From: Streptomyces sp. R33
GTDB lineage: Bacteria > Actinomycetota > Actinomycetes > Streptomycetales > Streptomycetaceae
NCBI RefSeq assembly: GCF_041200175.1
Contig: NZ_CP165727.1
Coordinates: forward strand, 1,488,001 to 1,552,000
Reading direction: 5' to 3'
Length of the DNA: 64,000 nt
Under the pieces are notes generated by a model, which was not told the origin of the DNA, searched no databases, and saw only the letters and a program-made list of their open reading frames with translations. Positions 16,980 through 25,682 of the stretch are shown in pieces. The number at the start of each line of letters is the position of its first letter. Within the stretch, counting starts at the first letter, position 1. A program made the translations under genes and the position numbers.

Positions 16980-18839
16980 ATGCCCAGCGGAGCGAGCCTC
17001 GCGAGGATGTCCGCAACCGTCCTGACGCTTCTCTCCGCCCTGTGCGCCCTGGTCCTCGGCGGTGCCGCGCCCGCCCTCGCGCATGCCGGCCTCAGCGGCT
17101 CCGACCCCGCGGACGGCGCCGTGCTCAACGCCGCACCGAAGCAGGTCACGCTCACGTTCACCGAGTCCGTCAGCTTCCCCGACGGATCCCTGCGCGTACT
17201 GTCGCCCGCCAGTGACCGCGTGAACCCGCGCCCCGCGCAGCATGCGGACGACCGGGAGAACACGGCCCGGGTGGAGCTGCCGGGGAACCTGGCGCAGGGC
17301 ACCTACACCGTGGCCTGGCGGGTGGTCTCCGCCGACGGCCACCCCATCTCCGGCGCTTTCACCTTCTCCGTCGGGAAGCCGTCCGCCACCACCGCGGTGG
17401 TGGCGAAGACCTCCCCGGACGACACAGCGGCCAGCCGCCTGTACGGCTTCTTCCGCTACGTCGCCTACAGCGGCCTGGCGCTGCTCGTCGGAGCCACGGC
17501 GTTCGCCCTCGTCTGCTGGCCGGCGGCGAGCGGAGACCGTCCGCTGCGCCGGCTGGTGGGTGCCGGCTGGGCGGCCCTGGCGGCGTCGACGGTGGCCCTG
17601 CTCCTGCTGCGCGGCCCGTACGAGACGGGCGGGCCCCTGTCGTCGGCGCTCGACCTGTCCCTGCTGGGCCGGACGCTCACGGGGAGACCGGGGACCGCCC
17701 TGGCCGCACGCCTCGTACTGCTCGCCCTCGCCGCCGTGCTGATGCGGCAGAAGCCCGTACGACTCGGCGTCCGCCCGCGGCTCGTCGCCGCATCGGCCCT
17801 CGCCCTGGGCTCGGCCCTCACCTGGGCTGCCGCCGAGCACGCATCCGCCGGCATCCAGGTCCCCCTCGCCATCCCCGTCGCCGTGCTGCACCTGCTGGCC
17901 ATGGCCGTGTGGCTGGGCGGCCTGATCACTCTGTTGACCGCCCTGCGCAACCGGGGGCCCGACAGCCGTGAGATCCCGGCTTCCGCCGTCCGGCGCTTCT
18001 CATCGCTGGCCTTCGCCGCCGTGGTGGTTCTGGTCGGCACCGGGGTCTACCAGTCCTGGCGGCAGGTGGGCTCCTGGACGGCCCTCTCCACCACGTCGTA
18101 CGGCAGGACCCTCGTCCTCAAGGTCGCCGCAGTGGTCCTGGTGCTGTGCGTGGCGGCTCTCTCCCGACGGTGGACCGCCCGCCTGACGGGCGAGGGGTCG
18201 CCGGCTGCCATCGAACTCGAGCAGGTGCGCGTCCCGCAGACCGTGGGCGCACCGAGTGCACCGAACGAAGCCGGCACGGGCAGCGGCGAGGAGGCTACGG
18301 CCTCTCGCGCTACGGCCACTCGCATCGACAGCGAGCCTGCGGCCGTCGACGCCTCGGGGTGTCGCCGTCGCCTGCGCCGCACCGTGGGGGTCGAGGCCGC
18401 CGTCGGTGCCGTCGTCCTGGTGATCTCCACCCTGCTCACCGGTACCCAGCCGAGCCGCGCCGCCGGGACCACCGCCGCACCCGCCGCGCAGGAACCGGCG
18501 GTGAAGGTGGTCACGGTCCCGTTCGACATGGGGACGGCGAACCACCGGGGCACGGTGCAGATCACGCTGGCGCCGGGCCACGTCGGCGAGAACACGGTGG
18601 AAGCGGTGGTCTTCACCCCGGACGGCGGCATCTCCAGCGTCCCCGAGCTACGGCTCGCCCTCACCCAGCGCGACCGGGGAATCGGCCCCCTCGACGCCAA
18701 GCTCACGAACCGGCAGGGCTATTGGGCCACGTACGACCTCCGGCTCCCCATGGCCGGCACGTGGAACCTGGACGTCACGATCCGCACGACGGACATCGAC
18801 CAGGTCACCGTGGGCACGACCCTCCGCGTCACGCGCTGA
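16980..18839 (+). CDS. CopC-CopD fusion copper protein (YcnJ-like)
   Basis: The 619-residue protein has three parts. A secreted CopC domain follows a signal peptide ending ...LAHAGLSGSDPADG, where the first mature His is the usual Cu(II) ligand, with a second His in ADGHPISGAF. A CopD membrane domain of about eight helices starts at FFRYVAYSGLALLVG. A C-terminal extracytoplasmic beta domain (FDMGTANHRGTVQITLAPG) resembles the FixH/YtkA type. Such fusions are thought to acquire copper across the membrane. The ribosome site GGAGG is 9 bases before the ATG. It stands alone here, well away from the copper genes at 43.8-50.3 kb. Confidence 0.85.
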   Translation: MPSGASLARMSATVLTLLSALCALVLGGAAPALAHAGLSGSDPADGAVLNAAPKQVTLTFTESVSFPDGSLRVLSPASDRVNPRPAQHADDRENTARVELPGNLAQGTYTVAWRVVSADGHPISGAFTFSVGKPSATTAVVAKTSPDDTAASRLYGFFRYVAYSGLALLVGATAFALVCWPAASGDRPLRRLVGAGWAALAASTVALLLLRGPYETGGPLSSALDLSLLGRTLTGRPGTALAARLVLLALAAVLMRQKPVRLGVRPRLVAASALALGSALTWAAAEHASAGIQVPLAIPVAVLHLLAMAVWLGGLITLLTALRNRGPDSREIPASAVRRFSSLAFAAVVVLVGTGVYQSWRQVGSWTALSTTSYGRTLVLKVAAVVLVLCVAALSRRWTARLTGEGSPAAIELEQVRVPQTVGAPSAPNEAGTGSGEEATASRATATRIDSEPAAVDASGCRRRLRRTVGVEAAVGAVVLVISTLLTGTQPSRAAGTTAAPAAQEPAVKVVTVPFDMGTANHRGTVQITLAPGHVGENTVEAVVFTPDGGISSVPELRLALTQRDRGIGPLDAKLTNRQGYWATYDLRLPMAGTWNLDVTIRTTDIDQVTVGTTLRVTR

Positions 18840-19039
18840 CCTCCCGGACGGAGCACAGCGGACCGCCCCCCGAGAGCACCGGCAGGGCCGAGTGGCGGAG
18901 TCCCGGGTGCCGGGGTCGTGGGGGGCGGGCACAGTGGGCGCGGAGCGGGGAAAGTGGCGCGGGCGTGCCGCGCACGCGGCGGGCGCGTGCTGCGTGGTGC
19001 GGGCTCGTGGCCGAGGAACGCGAGAACGGGAGCACGGCG

Positions 19040-20083
19040 ATGGCATCGGACGCACCCATGCAGCTCGGAATGGTCGGACTGGGCCGGATGGGTGCCAACC
19101 TGGTGCGCCGGCTCATGCAGGACGGTCACCGCTGCGTCGTCAACGACGTCAGCCCCGACGCCGTGCGGGCGCTGGAGGGGGAGGGTGCGACGCCGGCCTT
19201 CTCGCTGGAGGAGCTCGTCGAGCGGCTGGAACGGCCCCGCGCCGTGTGGCTCATGGTGCCGGCGGGCGTGGTCCAGGAGACCCTGGACCGGCTGGTCGGG
19301 CTCCTGGACCCCGACGACACGGTCATCGACGGGGGCAACTCCTACTACCGGGACGACATCGCCCGGGCCCGGGACCTCACCGCGCACGGCATCCACTACG
19401 TCGACTGCGGCACCTCGGGCGGTGTCTGGGGCCTGGAGCGCGGCTACTGCCTCATGATCGGCGGCGAGCGGGGTCCCGTGGAACGGCTCGCCCCCATCTT
19501 CCGCACCATCGCGCCCGGCACCGGCAGCGCCGAGCCCACCCCCAGCCGGACCCGGACCGACGGAACCGCGCCGCACGGCTACCTCCACTGCGGGCCCAGC
19601 GGCGCCGGTCACTTCGTGAAGATGGTCCACAACGGCGTGGAGTACGGGATGATGGCCGCCATCGCCGAGGGCCTCGCCATCATCAAGCACGCCGACGCGG
19701 GCCTTCGTACGCGTACCGCCGATGCCGAGACCGCTCCCCTGTCCGATCCCGAGGCCTACCGGTACGAGATCGACGTGGCCGAAGTCGCCGAGGTGTGGCG
19801 CCGCGGTTCGGTCGTCGGCTCGTGGCTGGTCGACCTCACCGCCGACGCCCTGGCCCGCTCCCCGCAGCTGGACGACTTCTCGGGCCGCGTGTCCGACTCC
19901 GGGGAAGGGCGCTGGACCGTGCTGGCGGCCATCGAGGAGAGCGTGCCCGCCCCGGTGATCAGCGCCTCCCTCTACGAGCGCTACGAGTCCAGGGGGCTCG
20001 GCGAGTTCACCGCCAAGGTGCTGTCCGCGATGCGCAGCGAGTTCGGCGGCCACGCCGAGAAGCGCCCCGGCGCGGACGCGTGA
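19040..20083 (+). CDS. gnd: 6-phosphogluconate dehydrogenase, decarboxylating, short class
   Basis: The 347-residue enzyme has the dinucleotide motif GMVGLGRMGANLVRRL, the substrate loop VIDGGNSYYRDD, CGTSGGVWGLERGYCLMIGG and the catalytic segment GPSGAGHFVKMVHNGVEYGMM (Lys and Asn). At about 350 residues it belongs to the short GntZ-like class rather than the 470-residue class, and many such enzymes prefer NAD. It makes ribulose 5-phosphate from 6-phosphogluconate. GGGAG lies 7 bases before the ATG. It is 11 bases upstream of zwf, so the two oxidative pentose phosphate dehydrogenases are co-transcribed. Confidence 0.93.
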   Translation: MASDAPMQLGMVGLGRMGANLVRRLMQDGHRCVVNDVSPDAVRALEGEGATPAFSLEELVERLERPRAVWLMVPAGVVQETLDRLVGLLDPDDTVIDGGNSYYRDDIARARDLTAHGIHYVDCGTSGGVWGLERGYCLMIGGERGPVERLAPIFRTIAPGTGSAEPTPSRTRTDGTAPHGYLHCGPSGAGHFVKMVHNGVEYGMMAAIAEGLAIIKHADAGLRTRTADAETAPLSDPEAYRYEIDVAEVAEVWRRGSVVGSWLVDLTADALARSPQLDDFSGRVSDSGEGRWTVLAAIEESVPAPVISASLYERYESRGLGEFTAKVLSAMRSEFGGHAEKRPGADA

Positions 20084-20094
20084 GGGGGCCCGCC

Positions 20095-21573
20095 ATGGAC
20101 CGGGATTCCGAGTCCGGCACTCCGCAGCCCGGGCCGCGCCCGGCGGACCACGTCGTCGTCCTCTTCGGCGCGACGGGTGACCTGGCCAGGCGCAAACTGC
20201 TGCCGGGCCTGTTCCACCTCGCCCAGGCGGGGCTGCTGCCGGACCGCTACCGCATCGTCGGCTCGGCCCCGGCGGCCGAGGCCCTGAGCGACGAGCAGTT
20301 CCGCGCCCACGCGCGCCAGGCCGTGGCGGAGTTCGGCCGCTCGCGCCCCGAGGGCCCCGCGTGGCAGGCGTTCGAGGCCGCGCTGTCCTTCGGTGCGGCC
20401 GACACGGACGCGACCGAGCCACTGGTGACGGCGGTGCGCGAGGCCGAGCGGGCCGTCGGCGGCACTCCGCGGCGGCTGTTCCACCTCGCCGTCCCACCCG
20501 TGGCGTTCACGTCCGTCATCGCGCTGCTGGGGGCCACGGGGCTGGCCCGGGACGCGCGTGTGATCGTCGAGAAGCCGTTCGGGACGGACCTCGCGTCCGC
20601 CCGCGCGCTCAACGCGGCCGTCCACGCCGTGTTCGACGAGTCCCGGGTGTTCCGCATCGACCACTTCCTCGGCAAGGAGGCGGTGGACAACATCCTCGCC
20701 CTGCGGTTCGCCAACGGTCTCGTCGAGCCGCTCTGGAACCGCGAGCACATCAGTCACGTGCAGATCGACGTGCCCGAGCAGATCGACATCCAGGGCCGCG
20801 CCCATTTCTTCGAGGGCACCGGGACCTTCCGCGACATGGTCGTCACGCACCTGTTCCAGCTGCTCGGGTTCGTGGCGATGGAACCGCCCGTCGCCCTCGA
20901 AGCGCAGTCGCTGCGGGACGAGCAGGTCAAGGTGTTCCGCAGCATGCGGCTCCTGGACCCCGCCCAGGTCGTACGCGGCCAGTACACCGGCTACCGCGTC
21001 GAGCCGGGGGTCGATCCGGACTCGGACACCGAGACCTTCGTCGCGCTGCGCGTCGACATCGACAACTGGCGGTGGGCCGGCGTCCCCTTCCACCTGCGCT
21101 CGGGCAAGGCGCTGGCCGAGGGCCGGCACGTCGTCACCCTGGGCCTGCGCGAGCCCGTACTGAGCATGTTCCCCCTGGACGCCCGGGAGGCGGCGGACGG
21201 CCGCGCCAACGAGCTCGTCATCGACTTCGACGACCCCGGCTCCATCACCGCCCGTTTCCTCGCCAAGGAACCCGGCCCCGCCATGCAGCTCGCGGAAGCC
21301 GACATGGTCTTCACCTACCGCAGCTCCTTCACCACCGAGAACGCCCTCGAGGCGTACGAGCACCTCATCCTCCAGGCCATGCTCGGCGACCAGTCCCTGT
21401 TCACCCGCTCCGACGGCATCGAACGCCTGTGGGAGGTCTCCTCGCCGCTGCTGGACGCGCCTCCACCCGTCGTCCCGTACGCTCCCGGATCCTGGGGGCC
21501 CGAGGCCATCACCTCCCTCGTCGCCCCCTACCGGTGGCACCTGCCCGAACGGCACCGGTCCGGCGGCCGGTGA
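20095..21573 (+). CDS. zwf: Glucose-6-phosphate 1-dehydrogenase
   Basis: The 492-residue enzyme shows the coenzyme motif VVLFGATGDLARRKLLPGLF, the substrate motif VEKPFGTDLASA and the catalytic His in FRIDHFLGKEAVDN. It oxidises glucose 6-phosphate to 6-phosphogluconolactone, producing NAD(P)H. It directly follows gnd and precedes the HAD and GH65 genes. No lactonase (pgl) or opcA is linked. The tal-tkt-linked housekeeping zwf of Streptomyces usually has opcA beside it, so this is probably a second, specialised copy; that last point is inference. Confidence 0.95.
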   Translation: MDRDSESGTPQPGPRPADHVVVLFGATGDLARRKLLPGLFHLAQAGLLPDRYRIVGSAPAAEALSDEQFRAHARQAVAEFGRSRPEGPAWQAFEAALSFGAADTDATEPLVTAVREAERAVGGTPRRLFHLAVPPVAFTSVIALLGATGLARDARVIVEKPFGTDLASARALNAAVHAVFDESRVFRIDHFLGKEAVDNILALRFANGLVEPLWNREHISHVQIDVPEQIDIQGRAHFFEGTGTFRDMVVTHLFQLLGFVAMEPPVALEAQSLRDEQVKVFRSMRLLDPAQVVRGQYTGYRVEPGVDPDSDTETFVALRVDIDNWRWAGVPFHLRSGKALAEGRHVVTLGLREPVLSMFPLDAREAADGRANELVIDFDDPGSITARFLAKEPGPAMQLAEADMVFTYRSSFTTENALEAYEHLILQAMLGDQSLFTRSDGIERLWEVSSPLLDAPPPVVPYAPGSWGPEAITSLVAPYRWHLPERHRSGGR

Positions 21574-21687
21574 GGCGACGGGCGCGTTGCTCCGAACGCC
21601 ACACCCCCTCAGCCGCGCGGGGTACGGCGCCCGTCCCACGAGCGCCGTACTGCCCGCCGGCGGCCGCATCCTCCTAGCCTCGACGGC

Positions 21688-22431
21688 ATGCTGGGACTCC
21701 CCGACCACGTCCGCGCCTGCCTCTTCGACCTCGACGGCGTGCTCACCCGGACCGCGAAGGTCCACGCGGCCGCCTGGAAAACGATGTTCGACGACTACCT
21801 GCGCCGGCGGGCCGACCGCGACGGGTCGCCCTTCGTGCCCTTCGACGCCGTGCACGACTACGACGAGTACGTGGACGGCCGCCCACGCGAGGACGGCGTA
21901 CGCACCTTCCTCGCCTCCCGTGACATCACGCTGCCCGAGGGCACGGCGAGTGACGGCCCCGGGCAGGAGACGGTCCACGGCCTGGGCACGCGCAAGAACG
22001 ACCTGGTGCTCCGTGCGATCCACGAGCAGGGGGTGGAGTCCTACGAGGGCTCCGTGGCCTACGTGCGCGCCGTACGCGACGCGGGCCTGCGCCGCGCCGT
22101 CGTCTCCTCCAGTGCCAACTGCCGCGACGTACTGGTAGCCGCCGGCATCGAGGACCTCTTCGAAGACCGTGTCGACGGCATCACCATCGCCGAGCAGGGA
22201 CTGCGCGGCAAGCCCTCCCCCGACAGCTACCTGGCGGCCGCCCGGCTCTTCGCCGCCGACCCGCGCGATGCCGCCGTGTTCGAGGACGCGCTGGCCGGTG
22301 TGGCCGCCGGCCGGGCGGGCGGCTTCGGTTTCGTCGTCGGCGTCGACCGCACCGGCCAGGCGGCCGAACTGCGTGCGCACGGGGCCGATGTCGTCGTCAC
22401 CGATCTCTCCGAGCTGCTGGACCGCGGATGA
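21688..22431 (+). CDS. Beta-phosphoglucomutase-like HAD hydrolase/mutase
   Basis: The 247-residue HAD-IA protein has motif [11 protein letters not shown] (nucleophile Asp and acid/base Asp), motif [10 protein letters not shown], and motif [14 protein letters not shown] with [12 protein letters not shown]. The pattern and length fit beta-phosphoglucomutases, which interconvert beta-glucose 1-phosphate and glucose 6-phosphate. Its stop overlaps the ATG of the GH65 gene (ATGA). That coupling is a common arrangement because GH65 phosphorylases release beta-glucose 1-phosphate, and zwf just upstream would then consume the glucose 6-phosphate. Confidence 0.87.
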   Translation: MLGLPDHVRACLFDLDGVLTRTAKVHAAAWKTMFDDYLRRRADRDGSPFVPFDAVHDYDEYVDGRPREDGVRTFLASRDITLPEGTASDGPGQETVHGLGTRKNDLVLRAIHEQGVESYEGSVAYVRAVRDAGLRRAVVSSSANCRDVLVAAGIEDLFEDRVDGITIAEQGLRGKPSPDSYLAAARLFAADPRDAAVFEDALAGVAAGRAGGFGFVVGVDRTGQAAELRAHGADVVVTDLSELLDRG

Positions 22432-24830
22432 TCACTCACGAGAACTTCGCGACCGAGCCCTGGCAGCTGCGTGAGACGACCCTCGACCTCGACGTCCTCG
22501 CGCAGAGCGAATCCGTGTTCGCCCAGTCCAACGGCCATCTCGGCTGGCGCGGCAACCTCGACGAGGGCGAGCCCCACGGCCTGCCGGGCTCCTACCTCAA
22601 CAGCGTCTACGCGAGCCACCCGCTGCCCTACGCCGAGGCCGGGTACGGGTATCCCGAGTCCGGGCAGACGATCGTCAACGTCACCGACGGCAAGGTCATC
22701 CGGCTGCTCGTCGACGACCACCCCTTCGACCTGCGCTACGGCGAACTCCTCTCGCACGAACGCGTCCTGGACTTCCGCACCGGTGTCCTGAGCCGGTCCG
22801 CGGAGTGGACCACGCCCTCCGGCCGGACGGTACGCCTGACCTCGCACCGCGTGGTCTCCCTCGCGCAGCGGGCCGTCGCGGCGATCTCGTACAGCGTCGA
22901 GACCGTCAACGGTCCGGCCACCATCGCCGTGCAGTCCGAGCTCGTCGCCAACGAGCAGCTGCCCACGGCCTCCGGCGACCCGCGCATGGCCGCCGCCATC
23001 GACTCCCCGCTGCTCCCCGAGGAGCACTACGCGCACGGCACGCGGCTGCGCCTCATCCACTGCACGGCCACCAGCGGGCAGCGCGTCGCGGTGGCGGCCG
23101 ACCACATCGTGGAGGGCCCCGACGGCACCGCATGGTCCGCCGAGAGCGAACCGGACGTCGCCCGCCTGACCGTGACCGCCACCCTCGAACCCGGGCAACG
23201 GCTCGAACTCGTCAAGTTCGTGACCTACGGCTGGTCCGCGCAGCGCTCCCTGCCCGCCGTACGCGACCAGGTGGAGGGCGGCCTGGCGGGGGCCCGCACC
23301 ACCGGGTGGCAGGGGCTGCTCGACGCACAGCGGGCCTGCCTGGACGAGTTCTGGTCCAGTGCCGACGTCGAGGTGGAGGGCGACGAAGAGGTCCAGCAGG
23401 CCGTCCGGTTCGGCCTCTTCCACCTCTACCAGGCCTCCGCGCGCGGCGAGCGGCGCCCCATCCCGGCCAAGGGCCTCACGGGCACCGGCTACGACGGCCA
23501 CGCCTTCTGGGACACCGAGTCCTTCGTCCTGCCCGTCCTCACGCACACCGCGCCGTACACCGTCGCCTCCGCCCTCGCCTGGCGGCATTCCACGCTCCCC
23601 CGCGCGCTGGAACGCGCCCGTCAACTCGGCCTGGAAGGGGCGGCCTTCCCCTGGCGTACGATCAACGGCGCCGAGTGTTCCGGCTACTGGCCCGCCGGGA
23701 CCGTCGCCTTCCACGTCAACGCCGACATCGCCGCGGCCGTCGAGCGGTACGTGTTCGCCACCGGTGACCGGGAGTTCTACCGCGGCCCCGGACTCGACCT
23801 GCTGGTGCACACCGCCCGGCTCTGGCGCTCGCTGGGCCACTTCGACGCCGACGGCGTCTTCCACATCGACGGGGTCACCGGCCCCGACGAGTACAGCGCC
23901 ATCGCACGCGACAACCTCTACACCAACGCCATGGCCCGGCGGAACCTCCTCGCCGCGGCGGACGCCGTCTCGCGCCACCCGGACCGGGCACCGGACCTCG
24001 GCGTCAGCGCCGAGGAGATCGCGGACTGGCGCAACACCGCCGCGCGGACGGCCATCCCCTACAACCGGCGGCTCCAGGTGCACGAGCAGGCCGACGGCTT
24101 CACCGACCAGGAACCCTGGGACTTCGACGGCACCTCCGAGGACCAGTACCCGCTGCTGCTGCACTTCCCGTACTTCGACCTGTACCGCAAGCAGGTCGTC
24201 AAACAGGCGGATCTGGTCCTGGCCATGTTCACGTGCCCGGACGAGTTCACCGCCGAGGAGAAGGTCCGCAACTTCGCCTACTACGAGCAGCTGACGGTCA
24301 GGGACTCCTCCCTCTCCGCCTGCTGCCAGGCCGTGCTCGCCGCCGAGACCGGCCACCTGCGCCTCGCCTGGGCCTATACCCGCGAGGCGGCGCTGATGGA
24401 CCTGGACGACCTCGAACACAACACGCGGGACGGCCTCCACATGGCCTCGCTCGCCGGCACCTGGATCGCGCTGGTCCAGGGCCTCGGCGGGTTGCGCCGC
24501 TTCCAACAGGCTCCGACCGCAACCGCGCAGGACCAGCCGTCCGGGACCGCGCAGGCCGGGGAACCGCAAGCCCCGGTGCGCTTCGCACCGCGTCTGCCAC
24601 CTTCGCTGACCCGGCTGGCCTTCAACGTCCGTGTCCAGGAGCGGCTGCTGCGCATCGACATGAACCAGTCGACGGCCCGCTACACGCTCCTGTCCGGAGC
24701 GCCCCTCACCGTGATGCACCACGGCAACCGGGTCGCACTCACCCTGGACACGCCGACGGACCTGACCGTCCCGCCCGCGCCCGACTCCCCCGAACCCCGC
24801 CAGCCCAAGGGCCGCGCCCCCGGCACCTGA
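22428..24830 (+). CDS. GH65 glycoside hydrolase/phosphorylase (disaccharide phosphorylase)
   Basis: The 800-residue protein has GH65 architecture: an N-terminal beta-sandwich ([18 protein letters not shown]), an (alpha/alpha)6 barrel with [17 protein letters not shown] and the catalytic acid Glu in [10 protein letters not shown], and a C-terminal beta domain. GH65 enzymes phosphorolyse maltose, trehalose, kojibiose or nigerose with inversion to beta-glucose 1-phosphate. Which disaccharide is used cannot be told by eye. The tight coupling to a beta-phosphoglucomutase-like gene favours phosphorylase over hydrolase activity. The last 110 residues include a low-complexity Pro/Gln-rich linker. Confidence 0.9.
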   Translation: MITHENFATEPWQLRETTLDLDVLAQSESVFAQSNGHLGWRGNLDEGEPHGLPGSYLNSVYASHPLPYAEAGYGYPESGQTIVNVTDGKVIRLLVDDHPFDLRYGELLSHERVLDFRTGVLSRSAEWTTPSGRTVRLTSHRVVSLAQRAVAAISYSVETVNGPATIAVQSELVANEQLPTASGDPRMAAAIDSPLLPEEHYAHGTRLRLIHCTATSGQRVAVAADHIVEGPDGTAWSAESEPDVARLTVTATLEPGQRLELVKFVTYGWSAQRSLPAVRDQVEGGLAGARTTGWQGLLDAQRACLDEFWSSADVEVEGDEEVQQAVRFGLFHLYQASARGERRPIPAKGLTGTGYDGHAFWDTESFVLPVLTHTAPYTVASALAWRHSTLPRALERARQLGLEGAAFPWRTINGAECSGYWPAGTVAFHVNADIAAAVERYVFATGDREFYRGPGLDLLVHTARLWRSLGHFDADGVFHIDGVTGPDEYSAIARDNLYTNAMARRNLLAAADAVSRHPDRAPDLGVSAEEIADWRNTAARTAIPYNRRLQVHEQADGFTDQEPWDFDGTSEDQYPLLLHFPYFDLYRKQVVKQADLVLAMFTCPDEFTAEEKVRNFAYYEQLTVRDSSLSACCQAVLAAETGHLRLAWAYTREAALMDLDDLEHNTRDGLHMASLAGTWIALVQGLGGLRRFQQAPTATAQDQPSGTAQAGEPQAPVRFAPRLPPSLTRLAFNVRVQERLLRIDMNQSTARYTLLSGAPLTVMHHGNRVALTLDTPTDLTVPPAPDSPEPRQPKGRAPGT

Positions 24831-24859
24831 GGTGCGCGGCACGGCACGCAGGCGCTGCC

Positions 24860-25531
24860 TCAGCGCCGCTCCGGACCGGCCGCCGCCGCACGCGCAGGCC
24901 ACGCCGTGGGGTCCAGCAGGCCCAGGACGTAGGCGCGGGCGATCAGGGCGGGGCGGTTGGGTACGCCGAGCCGTCGGCAGAGGCGGGTCACATGGTAGTT
25001 GACCCCGTCCACGGTGAGGCCCACCTCGCGGGCGATGGCCGATCCCGACGCCCCCGCCGCAACGAGCGGCAGGATGCGCGCCTCCTGGGGGCTCAGGCCA
25101 TCGGCCGCGTCCTCCGCCGGCAGCGCGGGCCGGCCTCCGCTCGTCTCCTCCGTCAGCGAGACCAGCAAGCGGGGGATGTCGTCCTGCGGGTCGGAGACCG
25201 GTTCGACGGTGACCCGGCCGTGGCGGGCCGTCCCGCGGACCTGCCAGCTCACCTCGACCGGGTAGCGGGACCTGCGGCGCGAGCGCAGGGCCTCGTCCAG
25301 TCTGCGCAGCTGCCGGTCGTTGGTCGGAGTGAGGATGTCGAGGAGCCGGCGACCTTCCAGCTTTCCCGGCTGGAGCCGCCATGCGGAGGCGAACGCGGGG
25401 TTCGCGCCGAGGATCAGGCCGTACGCGTCGCTGATCGCCAGTGCCACGGGCGCCCTGTCGAACAGGCTGACGAAACGCGACCGCCAGGCCGCCGCCGCCT
25501 CGCCCAACGCATGCCGTGACGGCTGAGTCAC
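24860..25531 (-). CDS. PAS-LuxR transcriptional regulator
   Basis: About 223 residues: an N-terminal PAS domain (FVSLFDRAPVALAISDAYG, GANPAFASAWRLQPGKLEGR) and a C-terminal LuxR helix-turn-helix (GLSPQEARILPLVAAGASGS, then VDGVNYHVTRLCRRLG). There is no receiver domain, so the PAS domain itself presumably senses a ligand. I prefer the GTG at 25531, preceded by GGGAGAGGGC; GTG at 25549 is the alternative. It is divergent from the P450-reductase fusion gene, 151 bases away, and convergent with GH65, so the P450 is its likeliest target. Confidence 0.83.
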   Translation of the reverse strand: MTQPSRHALGEAAAAWRSRFVSLFDRAPVALAISDAYGLILGANPAFASAWRLQPGKLEGRRLLDILTPTNDRQLRRLDEALRSRRRSRYPVEVSWQVRGTARHGRVTVEPVSDPQDDIPRLLVSLTEETSGGRPALPAEDAADGLSPQEARILPLVAAGASGSAIAREVGLTVDGVNYHVTRLCRRLGVPNRPALIARAYVLGLLDPTAWPARAAAAGPERR

Positions 25532-25682
25532 GCCCTCTCCCTCTGCCACGGCGACTGCCCCCGATCAAGGCCCGGAACGGAAAACACCCCTACAAGAATA
25601 GGTAGTCGTCGTCCGCGATCGCCCCGGCGGCCGCGTCACCGTGGACCCAACACGGCTGACGTGACCAGAAGAGGCAGACGCC

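Noticed and set aside
19981..22380. Long minus-strand frame opposite zwf and the HAD gene
   Set aside because: Composition is that of an antisense shadow of well-supported genes; no start signal or family.
22227..25568. Very long open frame on the minus strand opposite GH65
   Set aside because: It is antisense to the clear GH65 gene, has no domain match, and such shadow frames are expected at this GC level.
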